A stretch of DNA of 64,000 nt, taken from positions 62,001 to 126,000 of the forward strand of contig NZ_LAVA02000001.1 in the NCBI RefSeq assembly GCF_000974985.2, written 5' to 3'. The number at the start of each line of letters is the position of its first letter. Position 1 is the first letter of the stretch. The DNA comes from Streptomyces mangrovisoli. Its GTDB lineage: Bacteria > Actinomycetota > Actinomycetes > Streptomycetales > Streptomycetaceae. The notes beneath the pieces are model-generated. The model was not told the DNA's origin, made no database searches, and was given only the letters and a program-made list of their open reading frames with translations. Of this stretch, positions 25,076 through 33,675 are shown one piece after another. The position numbers were made by a program, and so were the translations under genes.

Positions 25076-25960
25076 ATGAACGAGCAGCCCACCCGAGGCG
25101 CGGCCGCCTCCGCCGACCAGTACGTCCTCACCCTGTCGTGCCCGGACAAGCAGGGCATCGTGCACGCCGTGTCGAGCTATCTGTTCATGACCGGCTGCAA
25201 CATCGAGGACAGCCAGCAGTTCGGCGACCACGACACGGGACTGTTCTTCATGCGGGTCCACTTCACGGCGGAGCCGCCGGTGACGGTGGACAAGCTGCGG
25301 GCCAGCTTCGCCGCGATCGGCGACTCCTTCCACATGGACTGGCAGATCCACCGGGCCGACCAGCGGATGCGGATCGTGCTGATGGTCAGCAAGTTCGGCC
25401 ACTGCCTGAACGACCTGCTCTTCCGGGCGCGGACCGGGGCGCTGCCGGTGGAGATCGCGGCCGTCGTCTCCAACCACACGGACTTCGCCGAGCTGGTGGA
25501 GTCGTACCACGTGCCCTTCCACCACATCCCGGTGAACAAGGACAACAAGGCGGAGGCGGAGGCGCGGCTGCTGGAGCTGGTGCGGGAGGAGAACGTCGAA
25601 CTGGTCGTTCTCGCGCGCTACATGCAGGTCCTCTCCGACGACCTGTGCAAGCAGCTGAGCGGGCGGATCATCAACATCCACCACTCCTTCCTGCCGAGCT
25701 TCAAGGGTGCGAAGCCGTATCACCAGGCGCATGTGCGGGGTGTGAAGCTGATCGGGGCGACGGCGCACTACGTGACCGCGGATCTCGACGAGGGGCCGAT
25801 CATCGAGCAGGAGGTCGAGCGGGTGGGGCACGGGGTGACGCCGGACCAACTCGTCGGGATCGGGCGGGATGTGGAGTGCCAGGCGTTGGCGCGGGCGGTG
25901 AAGTGGCATGCGGAGCGGCGGATTCTGCTGAATGGGCGGCGGACGGTCGTCTTCGCGTAG
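25076..25960 (+). CDS. purU: formyltetrahydrofolate deformylase
   Basis: A 294-residue enzyme that hydrolyses 10-formyl-tetrahydrofolate to formate and tetrahydrofolate, balancing one-carbon pools and feeding purine synthesis. An N-terminal ACT domain (YVLTLSCPDKQGIVHAVSSYLFMTGCNIED) is followed by the formyltransferase-type catalytic domain with MVSKFGHCLNDLLFR, RYMQVLS, INIHHSFLPSFKGAKPYHQAH and TAHYVTADLDEGPIIEQ. The Asn/His/Asp set expected in the catalytic site is present. Length and order match PurU well. Confidence 0.96.
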   Translation: MNEQPTRGAAASADQYVLTLSCPDKQGIVHAVSSYLFMTGCNIEDSQQFGDHDTGLFFMRVHFTAEPPVTVDKLRASFAAIGDSFHMDWQIHRADQRMRIVLMVSKFGHCLNDLLFRARTGALPVEIAAVVSNHTDFAELVESYHVPFHHIPVNKDNKAEAEARLLELVREENVELVVLARYMQVLSDDLCKQLSGRIINIHHSFLPSFKGAKPYHQAHVRGVKLIGATAHYVTADLDEGPIIEQEVERVGHGVTPDQLVGIGRDVECQALARAVKWHAERRILLNGRRTVVFA

Positions 25961-26024
25961 CCGCCCGCGGCGCGCTCTGCCCGTCCCTCCGCGGGACCCC
26001 CGTCCACCTGGGGCCGACCCCTGA

Positions 26025-26537
26025 TCGCGCAGTTCCCCGCGCCCCTGATCGTCTGCGGGTTCGTCATGGTTGATCGCGCAGTTCCCCGCGCCCCTGGGGA
26101 ATGTGCGGCCGGGCGGGGCTTGTCCGCGGCGTTCCCCGCGTCCCTGAATTCTGCGGGTTCGCCGTGGCCGGTCGCGCAGTTCCCCGCGCCCCTGGGGAAT
26201 GGGCGGCCGGGCGGGGCTTGTTCGCGCCGTTCCTCGCGTCCCTGCATATCTGCGGGCCCGTCGTGGCTGGTCGCGCAGTTCCCCGCGCCCCTTCCGGGGT
26301 GCGGCCCGGCGCCCCTCATCCGCGCCGTTCCCCGCGCCCCCGTACACCTGCCGGTCCGTCGTGGTCGATCGCGCGGTTCCCCGCGCCCCTTTCAGGGGCC
26401 CGGGCAGGTGCGCGCCGTCAGGGGCGCGGGGAACTGCGCGACCGGCCCCCACTCAGCCGCAGAATTGAGGGGCGCGGGAACCGCGCGAACGAGCCCCACC
26501 GGGCCTGAGGATTCCAGGGGCGCGGGGAACTGCGCGG
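26025..26537. repeat. GC-rich 3'-end repeat array, convergent gap 3 (eleven copies)
   Basis: This fills most of the 588-base gap between purU and the convergent anti-sigma gene. Eight minus-oriented copies start at 26025, 26074, 26124, 26172, 26222, 26271, 26320 and 26369 (spacing 48-50). They are followed by three plus-oriented copies at 26421, 26469 and 26517 (spacing 48). Copies at 26124 and 26222 are diverged, and 26469 has lost one base. Filler segments of about 28 bases are related to each other, often TGCGGGTTCGTCGTGG or GTGCGGCCGGGCGGGG types. Confidence 0.92.
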
Positions 26538-26548
26538 GCGGCCAGGGG

Positions 26549-27799
26549 CTACAGGCGGCTCAGGGAGGCTGTTGCCTGGAGGAGTTCCGTGATGGCCTCG
26601 CGGTCGCCCGCCTGACCCGCCGCAGCCTCCGCAGGAACCACGTGGCCCGCCGCCAGCCGGCAGAACTCCACCCCGTCCAGCGCGACATGCGCCACCTCGT
26701 GGTCCGCGGAGCCCACCGCCCCCGGCGCGTCCAGCGGGATCAGCCACTCGCCGCCGCCCGACCCCTCGATCTCCAGCCGCAGGCTGCGCCCCGGCGCCCC
26801 CGCCGTGACCAGGTGCCGGGACGCGGCGGGCGCCGCCAGCCCCGCCTGCCGGCGTGCGGCCAGCACCGCCGGCAGCATCCGCGCCGCCAGATCGATCATC
26901 CGGTGCAGATGGCGCGGAGCGGGCGGATCGTAGGGATAGTCCACCGCGTCCGCGATGTCCTCCGCGTGCACCCAGCACTCGAAGGCCCGGTCCAGCATCG
27001 CGTCCCGCAGCGGCAGCGCGAAGTCCCCGTACGACACCGGCGGTTCGCCGTCCGCACCGGTGAACGACACCGCCCGCACCAGCTGATGCGTCTGCTCGCG
27101 CCAGTGCGGCCGTACCGCCCGGGTGGGCGGGAAGGTGGACGCCCGCCAGAAGGACTCGGTGCGGGCCTGCGGGCCCGAGGCCTTCGCCGCCGCCTCGCCC
27201 AGCGGGTCCTCCAGGCCGAGCGCCGCCGCCACCAGCCCGTCGACCGTCAGCAGATGCGCGATGACCCCGGCGACGGTGGTACGGCGGCTGGTCGGCGCGT
27301 CGTCCTCGAACCAGCGCAGCCGCACCGGCGCATGCCACTCGGCGTCGCCGATGTCCTGGAGCAGCGCGTCGAGCCGGGCGCTCTCGGCGTCGTAGGGCGC
27401 GGCCCACTCCGGCACCGGGATGCTCGGCGGGCGCAGTTCCAGACAGCCGGTGAGGACGCGGGTGCGCAGCGCCGGGTCCAGGTCGAGGCTCTCCGCGGGA
27501 TGCAGCAGGCCGACCGCCTCGCGCAGCCGCCGCGCCTCGTCCGCGCAGCCGCCGCAGCCGCCCAGGTGCTCCTCGACGGCGGCGGCCTCCTCGGGCGAGC
27601 AGGCGGCCAGCGCCCACGCCCCGAGCAGCGCCTTCAGCACGTCGTGCGGCAGCACGAGCGCCCCGCCGCGGAAGGTGTCCGGTTCCGCGGGCGCGGGCAG
27701 CGGCAGGCCGCCGTCCTCGACCGAGACCCGCGGCGGCGGTATGCGCGGCGGGTCCACCGGCCGTGCGGGCTCGTCGTGCTCCTCGGGCCGGCCTGTCAC
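26549..27799 (-). CDS. zinc-finger anti-sigma factor fused to a maleylpyruvate isomerase-type domain
   Basis: A 416-residue protein. Residues 50-95 have the anti-sigma zinc motif HxxxCxxC (EEHLGGCGGC, His78, Cys82, Cys85). The remainder (about 135-400) resembles the mycothiol-dependent maleylpyruvate isomerase/DinB-like fold, with RTTVAGVIAHLLTVDGLVA and RAFECWVHAEDIADAV. It overlaps the stop of the ECF sigma gene by four bases, the usual sigma-anti-sigma coupling. The fusion suggests that a thiol or metal state of the enzyme-like domain sets sigma release; that is inference. There is no membrane segment. Confidence 0.83.
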   Translation of the reverse strand: MTGRPEEHDEPARPVDPPRIPPPRVSVEDGGLPLPAPAEPDTFRGGALVLPHDVLKALLGAWALAACSPEEAAAVEEHLGGCGGCADEARRLREAVGLLHPAESLDLDPALRTRVLTGCLELRPPSIPVPEWAAPYDAESARLDALLQDIGDAEWHAPVRLRWFEDDAPTSRRTTVAGVIAHLLTVDGLVAAALGLEDPLGEAAAKASGPQARTESFWRASTFPPTRAVRPHWREQTHQLVRAVSFTGADGEPPVSYGDFALPLRDAMLDRAFECWVHAEDIADAVDYPYDPPAPRHLHRMIDLAARMLPAVLAARRQAGLAAPAASRHLVTAGAPGRSLRLEIEGSGGGEWLIPLDAPGAVGSADHEVAHVALDGVEFCRLAAGHVVPAEAAAGQAGDREAITELLQATASLSRL

Positions 27800-28371
27800 A
27801 CCGCACCTCCGTACTCGGGCGGCGGGGTGCCGGTGTCGTGGGCGGTGGACAGCAGTTGCAGGCCGAGGCGCAGCCGGCGCCGGGCCTCGTCCTCGGTGAC
27901 GCCCAGGTCGTGCGCGGTCTGGCGGTAGTCGCGGCGCTGGAAGTAGGCCAGCTCCAGGGCCGCGCGCAGCGGGGTCGGCATGGAGTGCACGATGTAGTCG
28001 GCGCGGGCGGCCACCGAGGCGCGGCGCACCTTGCGCTCCAGCTCCTCCGTGCTGCCCTCGCCGTGCCGGGTGAGCGCGGCCTTCTCGGTGGCCCGCAGCC
28101 GCTGCACGGCGAGCCGGTGCGTCAGCGCGGCGATCCAGGAGCGCAGCGTGCCCTGCTGGGGGTCGTAGGTGTCGGGGTGGGCCCAGGCGTGGGCGAAGAC
28201 CTCGCGGGTGATGCCGTCGGCGGCGCGTTCGTCACCGAGGACGCGGTGGGCCAGTCCGTGCACGAGGGAGGCGAAGCGGTCGTAGAGCTCGCCGAGGGCG
28301 GCGGCCTCGCCGCGCACGAGCCGCTGGTGCATCCTGCGGTCCCAGCGGAGCGGTGCGTCCTTCTTCGCCAT
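27796..28371 (-). CDS. ECF-type RNA polymerase sigma factor
   Basis: A 191-residue sigma-70 family protein. Region 2 (about 20-85) includes GELYDRFASLVHGLAHRVLGDERAADGITREVFAHAW and DPQQGTLRSWIAALTHRLAVQRLR. Region 4 (about 130-180) includes LRAALELAYFQRRDYRQTAHDLGVTEDEARRRLRLGL, the helix-turn-helix for the -35 element. The ATG at 28371 follows GGGAGGGGG; a 36-codon upstream extension is His/Arg-rich and unlikely. It is co-transcribed with its zinc-finger anti-sigma partner. Its target promoters are unknown. Confidence 0.9.
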   Translation of the reverse strand: MAKKDAPLRWDRRMHQRLVRGEAAALGELYDRFASLVHGLAHRVLGDERAADGITREVFAHAWAHPDTYDPQQGTLRSWIAALTHRLAVQRLRATEKAALTRHGEGSTEELERKVRRASVAARADYIVHSMPTPLRAALELAYFQRRDYRQTAHDLGVTEDEARRRLRLGLQLLSTAHDTGTPPPEYGGAV

Positions 28372-28752
28372 GCGGCCCCCTCCCTGTGCGTGACGGGCGT
28401 GTGCCTGCCCGTGTGCCTGCCCGTGTCCAGCGTGGATCCGACGTCTCCTCGAATGTAGTCGGCACATCTGACAACGCACGCCCCTTTATGGCAATGTGCG
28501 CCCCCCGAAGGCGGCCGGGTGGTAGTGGACCTTGCCCCGCTTCGCCCCTTCAGTCGCAGCTGCCCGTTCCTTCTCTCCCCACTCCAGATCGAACACGATC
28601 GCAAGTGACCGAAACAAGCTCATAGGTGATCGGCTTTCGTTTGCCCGTTCGTGTTTCGGGGAACGGCCGCTGGGCAGCCGCGCGGAAAGAAGCGTAGGAA
28701 CTGCTTCCGTTTCCGGGTGGTTCCGCAAGTCCGGCGAGCGGAGGGCAGGGCC
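28372..28752. other. divergent promoter region between ECF sigma and STAS genes
   Basis: About 380 bases upstream of both genes. It is noticeably less GC-rich than its surroundings around 28590-28650, as expected for promoters. I see no repeat copies, and open frames here lack coding character. I could not place -10/-35 elements with confidence. Confidence 0.5.
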
Positions 28753-29127
28753 GTGGCTTTCAAGGTGACCGGCGTCGAACAGGGTGAGTGGACCGTGCTC
28801 CGGGTGGCGGGGGAGCTGGACCTCATGAGCTCGCCCGTCCTGCGCCAGCGGGTGCACGACGTGGTGGCCGAGGGGCACCACAGTCTGGTCCTCGACCTCT
28901 CCGAGGTCTTCTTCTGCGACTCCAGCGGCGTCGGCGTGCTGATAGCCGCCCGCCGGCTGGTGCGCTCCTGTCAGGGGCGGCTGCGGCTGATCCTGCCCGC
29001 CCGTGGCGCGTCCGACGGGTCGCACGTCAACCGGGTGCTCGGCGCGCTGGGCGTACGCCGGCTCTTCGACGTCTACGCCGACCTCGACAGCGCCGTCGAC
29101 GACGAACCGGACCCGCTCACCGCCTGA
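28753..29127 (+). CDS. STAS-domain anti-sigma factor antagonist
   Basis: A 124-residue single STAS domain, starting at a GTG nine bases after GGAGGG. It matches the SpoIIAA/RsbV/BldG fold: TVLRVAGELDLMSSPVLRQRV and SLVLDLSEVFFCDSSGVGVLIAARR. The first serine of DSSG is the residue phosphorylated by partner anti-sigma kinases in this family; the unphosphorylated form binds the kinase and frees its sigma factor. The kinase partner is not adjacent; the HATPase protein at 34172 is a candidate only by type. An in-frame ATG at 28651 would add 34 Arg-rich residues. Confidence 0.88.
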   Translation: MAFKVTGVEQGEWTVLRVAGELDLMSSPVLRQRVHDVVAEGHHSLVLDLSEVFFCDSSGVGVLIAARRLVRSCQGRLRLILPARGASDGSHVNRVLGALGVRRLFDVYADLDSAVDDEPDPLTA

Positions 29128-29267
29128 GCCCCGCGTCACCCGGCCACACTGTTGTCCCGGAATTCCCCCGGTCTTGGCACAAACGTCGTTTTCGCGCTCC
29201 CCGGCCGGTGCTCGCGTCGTACGCTCCGTGCCGGACGCACCCATCCGACGTCAGGAGGCAGGCCGAC

Positions 29268-29777
29268 ATGGTGAGCAGCGAGTACGAGCGCAGGATCGCC
29301 GCGCGGTTCGCCGGTTTCGACCAGGACGGCAACGGCTGGATCGACCGTGAGGACTTCAGCTCGGCGGCCAAGGCGCTGCTGGCGGAGTTCGGCGCGGCCG
29401 CCCGCTCCGACAAGGGCCAGGCCCTCTACGCCGGGGCCGAGGCGTTCTGGCAGGGCATGGCCGGGATAGCGGACCGGGACGGCGACCAGCGCATCACCCG
29501 CGACGAGTTCGTGGGCGGCGCGGTCAAGCGGCTGCGCGACAACCCCGAGCGGTTCGCGGAGATCGCCCGCCCCTTCCTGCACGCCGTGCTCGCCCTCGCG
29601 GACACCGGCCGCGCCACCGCGACCGTCGCGGACACCATCCGGGTGCTGACCGTGCTCGGGGTGTCCCCGCAGGCCGCCGCCGCCGTGGCGGGCGCCCTCG
29701 ACACCGACGGCGACGGCGAGGTGGGCGAGGCGGAGATCGTCCCCGCGTTCGCCCGCTACTTCACCGTGCCCGAATAG
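29268..29777 (+). CDS. EF-hand calcium-binding protein (CabC/CabD-like)
   Basis: A 169-residue protein with three canonical 12-residue EF-hand loops at 18-29 (DQDGNGWIDRED), 69-80 (DRDGDQRITRDE) and 145-156 (DTDGDGEVGEAE), plus a degenerate site around 110-120. It resembles calerythrin and the Streptomyces Cab proteins, which buffer or sense cytosolic calcium and affect spore germination and aerial growth. The ATG follows CAGGAGGC. There is no signal peptide or membrane segment. The stop lies 12 bases from the convergent ligase stop. Confidence 0.9.
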   Translation: MVSSEYERRIAARFAGFDQDGNGWIDREDFSSAAKALLAEFGAAARSDKGQALYAGAEAFWQGMAGIADRDGDQRITRDEFVGGAVKRLRDNPERFAEIARPFLHAVLALADTGRATATVADTIRVLTVLGVSPQAAAAVAGALDTDGDGEVGEAEIVPAFARYFTVPE

Positions 29778-29789
29778 GACACCGGCGGC

Positions 29790-31430
29790 TCAGCCCGCCG
29801 TACCCGCCGTACCCGCCGTACCCGCCGTGCCCGTCGTACTCGTCGGCCCCGGTGTTCCCGCCGTGCCCGGCGATCCGACCGTGCCCGCCGTACTCGCCGT
29901 GCCCGGTGATCCCGCCGTGCCCGCGTACCGCTCGCGCAGCTTGTACTTGAGGACCTTGCGCAGGGTCTCGTTGCGCGGCAGGGCGGCCACCACCTCCAGC
30001 CGCTCCGGCAGCTTGTGCACCGCGAGGCCCTGCGCGCGCAGCCCGCGCGCCACGGCGTCGAGCGTCAACGGCTCGGCGCCGGGCGGCTGTTCGACGACCG
30101 CGCAGACCCGCTCCCCGCGCTCGGCGTCCGGCAGCCCGATCACCGCCACGTCCGCGACGCCCGGGTGGGTGTGCAGCAGGTCCTCGATCTCCTTCGCCGA
30201 GATGTTCTCGCCCTTGCGGATGATCACGTCCTTGAGCCGGCCGGTGAGCACGAGATGCCCCTCCTCGGTGAGGTGCCCGAGGTCGCCGGTGCGCAGGAAC
30301 CCGTCCGCGTCGAACGCCTCCGCGGTCTGCGCCGCGTCGAGATAGCCCCGGCAGACGGCCTCGCCGCGCAGCCGCACCTCGCCGTCGGCGATCCGTATCT
30401 CCATCCCCTCGGGCGGCCGGCCCTCGGTGGCCGCGAGGTTGCGCGCGGTGTCGTCCGGCGCCCCCATCGTGATCATCGGGACCTCGGTCATGCCGTACCC
30501 GTGGGTGAGCTGGACGCCCATCTCGCGCACGACGCTGTGATACAGCTCCGGCGGCTTGGGCGCGCCGCCGCCCGCGAGCAGCCGCAGGGTCGGGATCACC
30601 TTCTCGTCGGGCCGCTTGCGCTGCTCGGCCAGGAACATCGAGTAGAACGCCGTCGACCCGCCCGCCACCGTCACCCCGTGCCGCCGGTACTCGGCGAGCG
30701 CGTCGGGCAGCGCGAAGTGCTCGAACAGCACCGCCGGGAAGCCGTAGAGCAGCAGCATCACCGTGTAGTCGGGGCCGCCGATATGGGCGTAGGGGAACGC
30801 GATCGAGCCGATGTCGTCGGCGCGAAGACGCAGCGCGTGGGCGAGGCAGGAGCCGCCCGCGATCAGTGAACGGTCGGTGTGCAGCACGCCCTTGGGGTCG
30901 GAGGTGGTGCCCGAGGTCCAGTAGATCCAGCGCACGGCGGTGCCGTCGGAGGGTGGCGCGGGCAGCACCCGCGGATCGCCGTCGGGCAGGGTGCCGTAGG
31001 CCTCGAAGACGCCCTTGGCGCCCAGTCCGTGGGCCATCGCGGTGTGGTCGAAGCCGCGCCAGGTGCCGGGCACGGCGAAGTACTCGGCCTTCGACTCCCG
31101 CAGCGCGAAGCCGACCTCGCGGTCCCGGTGGAAGGGGATGACCGGCGACTGCACCGCCCCGAGCCGGGCCAGCGCGAAGGACAGCACGGCCGTCTCGATC
31201 CGGGTCGGCAGCTGCCAGGCCACCACCGTGCCGGGGCGCACCCCCATGCCGTACAGGCCGGCCGCCACCCGCTCGGCGCGCTCGCGCAGCCCGCCGAAGG
31301 TCAGCACGCGGTCGCCCTGCAGCAGGACGGGACGGTCGGGGGTGAGCGCGGCGCGGCGGTCGACGAGTTCCCAGAGCGTGCCGGAGGCGCCCAGTTCGTG
31401 CGCGAGCGCGGTCGCGGTGGTGGCGGTCAT
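29790..31430 (-). CDS. FadD-type acyl-CoA synthetase with repetitive C-terminal tail
   Basis: A 546-residue AMP-forming ligase activating a carboxylic acid with CoA. Motifs are IYWTSGTTSDPKGVLHTD (AMP-binding), LTHGYGMTEVP, LRTGDLGHLTEEG and the late lysine region PRNETLRKVLKYKLRE. After about residue 500 the protein ends in some 40 residues of Ala/Gly/Thr/Ser/Pro repeats encoded by a 9-bp minisatellite next to the stop, so the functional enzyme probably ends near YKLRERYAG. Its promoter carries a CTGACGATGCGTCAG palindrome shared with the divergent dehydrogenase operon. Confidence 0.9.
   Translation of the reverse strand: MTATTATALAHELGASGTLWELVDRRAALTPDRPVLLQGDRVLTFGGLRERAERVAAGLYGMGVRPGTVVAWQLPTRIETAVLSFALARLGAVQSPVIPFHRDREVGFALRESKAEYFAVPGTWRGFDHTAMAHGLGAKGVFEAYGTLPDGDPRVLPAPPSDGTAVRWIYWTSGTTSDPKGVLHTDRSLIAGGSCLAHALRLRADDIGSIAFPYAHIGGPDYTVMLLLYGFPAVLFEHFALPDALAEYRRHGVTVAGGSTAFYSMFLAEQRKRPDEKVIPTLRLLAGGGAPKPPELYHSVVREMGVQLTHGYGMTEVPMITMGAPDDTARNLAATEGRPPEGMEIRIADGEVRLRGEAVCRGYLDAAQTAEAFDADGFLRTGDLGHLTEEGHLVLTGRLKDVIIRKGENISAKEIEDLLHTHPGVADVAVIGLPDAERGERVCAVVEQPPGAEPLTLDAVARGLRAQGLAVHKLPERLEVVAALPRNETLRKVLKYKLRERYAGTAGSPGTASTAGTVGSPGTAGTPGPTSTTGTAGTAGTAGTAG
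29794..29838. repeat. 9-bp minisatellite at the 3' end of the acyl-CoA synthetase gene
   Basis: Five tandem CCCGCCGTA-type units (29794-29838) start two bases inside the stop codon; degenerate units continue to about 29926. They encode the Thr-Ala-Gly tail. Expansion by replication slippage is likely. Confidence 0.85.
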
Positions 31431-31451
31431 GTCCGTTGCCCCCTGCCGTAG

Positions 31452-31466
31452 CTGACGATGCGTCAG
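31452..31466. promoter_or_regulatory. CTGACG-N3-CGTCAG operator, site 1
   Basis: CTGACGATGCGTCAG is a perfect palindrome 21 bases upstream of the FadD-type gene (start 31430). It is one of ten matches in the window, all in promoters of CoA-catabolic genes. Confidence 0.8.
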
Positions 31467-31542
31467 ATCGTGCGCAGAGCGTAGGCCCGCGCGCCTTGCC
31501 GGTCCAGAGGCGCGGGGCTAGCCTGCCCGACTGACGCCGTAA

Positions 31543-31557
31543 CTGACGCTCCATCAG
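31543..31557. promoter_or_regulatory. CTGACG-N3-CGTCAG operator, site 2
   Basis: CTGACGCTCCATCAG carries one mismatch in the right arm. It ends 13 bases before the ATG of the acyl-CoA dehydrogenase at 31571. A further half-site CTGACG lies at 31531. Confidence 0.75.
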
Positions 31558-31570
31558 ATGGGTGGCCGGG

Positions 31571-32704
31571 ATGGACCTGTCGTACACGCCCGAGGAGGAG
31601 GAGTTCCGGGCGCGGCTGCGCGCCTGGCTCGCCAAGGCGCTGCCGGACCTGCCGCCGAAGCCCCCGGCCACGGACTGGCCCGCCCGCCGCGCCTACGACC
31701 TCGGCTGGCAGGGCAGGTTGCACGACGCCGGGTACGCCGACGTGCACTGGGACGCCTCCCCGACCGTGCGGCTGATCTTCCTGGAGGAGACCGAACGGGC
31801 GGGCGCGCCCTATGTGGGCGCCAACTTCGTGGGGCTGCTGCACGCGGGCCCCACCATCGCCGCCGAGGGCACCGCCGCCCAGCGCGCCCGCTGGCTGCCG
31901 CCGATCCTGCGCGGCGAGGAGGTCTGGTGCCAGGGCTTCAGCGAGCCCGGCGCCGGCTCCGACCTCGCGGCGCTGCGCACCCGGGCCCGCCGCGACGGCG
32001 ACGACTACGTGGTCAGCGGCGCCAAGATCTGGACCTCGCACGCCGAGGTCGCCGACTGGTGCGAACTCCTCGTGCGCACCGACCCCGAGGCCCCCCGGCA
32101 CCGCGGGATCAGCTGGCTCGCGATGCCCATGGACGCGCTCGGCGTGACCGTACGGCCGCTGCGAACCCTCGCGGGGTCCACCGAGTTCGCGGAGGTCTTC
32201 CTCGACGAGGTGCGGGTGCCGGTGGCCAACCGGGTCGGCGCGGAGCACGACGGCTGGCGGGTGACCATGGTGACGCTCTCCTTCGAGCGCGGCACCGCCT
32301 TCGTCGGCGAGGTCGTCGCCTGCCTGCGGGTGCTCGGCGAACTCGCCCGCGAGGCCCGCGCGAACGGCCGCTGGGACGACCCCGCACTGCGCCGCCGGCT
32401 CGGCCTGCTGCACGCCGAGTTCCGAGCGCTGTGGCGGCTGACCCAGTGGAACGTCAGCGAGGCGCAGGCCGGCGGAGGGGTCCCGGGCGTGGGCGGCTCC
32501 GTCTTCAAGCTGCGCTACTCGCACGCCCGTCAGGAGCTCTACGACACCGCCGCCGACGTCCTCGGCGCCGCGTCGCTCGACCTCGGCCGGGGCTGGACGG
32601 CGGACCGGCTGTCCTCGCTGTCGTACACCATCGCGGCAGGCACCTCGCAGATCCAGCGGAACATCGTCGCCGAGCGGATCCTCGGCCTGCCGAAGGGACG
32701 GTAG
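31571..32704 (+). CDS. acyl-CoA dehydrogenase (FadE-type, probable alpha subunit)
   Basis: A 377-residue dehydrogenase starting MDLSYTPEEEEFRARLRAWL. It has the flavin-binding WCQGFSEPGAGSDLAALRT block, KIWTSHAEVADWC, and the C-terminal AAGTSQIQRNIVAERILGLPKGR. The glutamate of the usual EGTSQ motif is alanine, as in many actinobacterial steroid-type FadE subunits that work as heterotetramers. The next gene, five bases on, encodes a second, smaller FadE-like protein, so an alpha2-beta2 enzyme is likely. The ATG at 31571 was chosen; an in-frame GTG at 31562 is possible. Operator site 2 lies just upstream. Confidence 0.9.
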   Translation: MDLSYTPEEEEFRARLRAWLAKALPDLPPKPPATDWPARRAYDLGWQGRLHDAGYADVHWDASPTVRLIFLEETERAGAPYVGANFVGLLHAGPTIAAEGTAAQRARWLPPILRGEEVWCQGFSEPGAGSDLAALRTRARRDGDDYVVSGAKIWTSHAEVADWCELLVRTDPEAPRHRGISWLAMPMDALGVTVRPLRTLAGSTEFAEVFLDEVRVPVANRVGAEHDGWRVTMVTLSFERGTAFVGEVVACLRVLGELAREARANGRWDDPALRRRLGLLHAEFRALWRLTQWNVSEAQAGGGVPGVGGSVFKLRYSHARQELYDTAADVLGAASLDLGRGWTADRLSSLSYTIAAGTSQIQRNIVAERILGLPKGR

Positions 32705-32709
32705 GGCGC

Positions 32710-33675
32710 GTGCGCTTCCAGCTGACCGAGGACCAGAGGGCCCTGCGGGCGGGGACGCGGGAGCTGCTGGCCCGCCGGTTCGGGCCCGAGGCGCTGCGGG
32801 CCGCCGTCGAGGAGCCCCGGCTCGACCGCGGGCTGTGGCGGGAGCTCGGCGCGGCCGGGTTCTTCGCGCTCAGGCTGCCGGAGGCGGACGGCGGGGTCGG
32901 CCTCGGCCTGCCCGAGGCCGTGCTGGTCTTCGAGGAGGCGGGCCGCGCCCTGCTGCCGGGGCCCCTGGTGGCCACCCACCTCGCCGCCGGGCAGGTGCAG
33001 GGCGCGGACACGGGCGAGACCGTCGTGGCGGCCGTCGACGGCTCCCTCGTCGAGTGGCTGGCGGAGGCGGACACCGTCCGCGGCGACGCGACGGGGGCGG
33101 AGCCGCTGCACTCGGTCGACCCGCTGACACCGCTGCACGCGGTGCGGCCGTCCCCCGCGGCACCGGAGGCTCCAGCCGCGGCGCTGCTTGCCGCCCCGGA
33201 GGACCCTGCCGCGGCGCCGCTCACCGCCCCGGAGGATCCCGTCGCGGCGCTGCTCACCGCCGCAGAGCAGCTCGGGACCGCCGGGCGGGTGGGTGAGCTG
33301 GCCGTGCGCCACGCCCGGGCGCGCGAGCAGTTCGGACAGCCGATCGGCGCCTTCCAGGCGGTCAAACACCTGTGCGCGGACATGCTGGCGCGCACCGAGA
33401 TCGCCCGCGTCGCGGTCTACGCGGCGGCGGTCACCGGTGACCCGCTCGACATCGCCGGGGCCCGGCTGCTCGCCGACGAGGCCGCCGTGCGCGGCGCCCG
33501 CGACTGCCTCCAGGTGCACGGCGGCATGGGGTTCACCTGGGAGTGCGACGTGCATCTGCACCTCAAACGCGCCTGGGTGCGCGCACAGCGTGGTGTCCCG
33601 GCGACGGTCCGTGCCCGGGAACTCGCCGACGCCCTCCTCGCGGACAGCGTTGTCCAGGGCTCTGGTCTGCGATGA
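32710..33675 (+). CDS. acyl-CoA dehydrogenase-like protein (FadE-type, probable beta subunit)
   Basis: At 321 residues this is shorter than normal FadE (about 340-390). It has the N-terminal helical domain (MRFQLTEDQRALRAGTRELL, ALRLPEADGGVGLGLPEA) and the C-terminal domain (HARAREQFGQPIGAFQAVKHLCADM, DCLQVHGGMGFTWECDVHLHLKRA). The middle beta-barrel domain is almost gone and holds three tandem 11-residue repeats (APEDPAAAPLT type, residues about 151-183). FAD contacts from the middle domain are therefore missing, so it probably depends on the preceding protein as a heteromeric partner. It starts at a GTG five bases after that gene. Confidence 0.85.
   Translation: MRFQLTEDQRALRAGTRELLARRFGPEALRAAVEEPRLDRGLWRELGAAGFFALRLPEADGGVGLGLPEAVLVFEEAGRALLPGPLVATHLAAGQVQGADTGETVVAAVDGSLVEWLAEADTVRGDATGAEPLHSVDPLTPLHAVRPSPAAPEAPAAALLAAPEDPAAAPLTAPEDPVAALLTAAEQLGTAGRVGELAVRHARAREQFGQPIGAFQAVKHLCADMLARTEIARVAVYAAAVTGDPLDIAGARLLADEAAVRGARDCLQVHGGMGFTWECDVHLHLKRAWVRAQRGVPATVRARELADALLADSVVQGSGLR
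33160..33258 (+). repeat. three in-frame 33-bp tandem repeats
   Basis: Copies at 33160-33192, 33193-33225 and 33226-33258 encode APEAPAAALLA, APEDPAAAPLT and APEDPVAALLT. They lie where the beta domain of the dehydrogenase would be. Confidence 0.9.

Noticed and set aside
25981..26540. Open frames through the repeat arrays giving proteins rich in AQFPAPL, AVPRAP or GARGTAR
   Set aside because: These peptides are only translations of the GC-rich repeat in different frames. They recur at every array, in both directions, with no coding signal.
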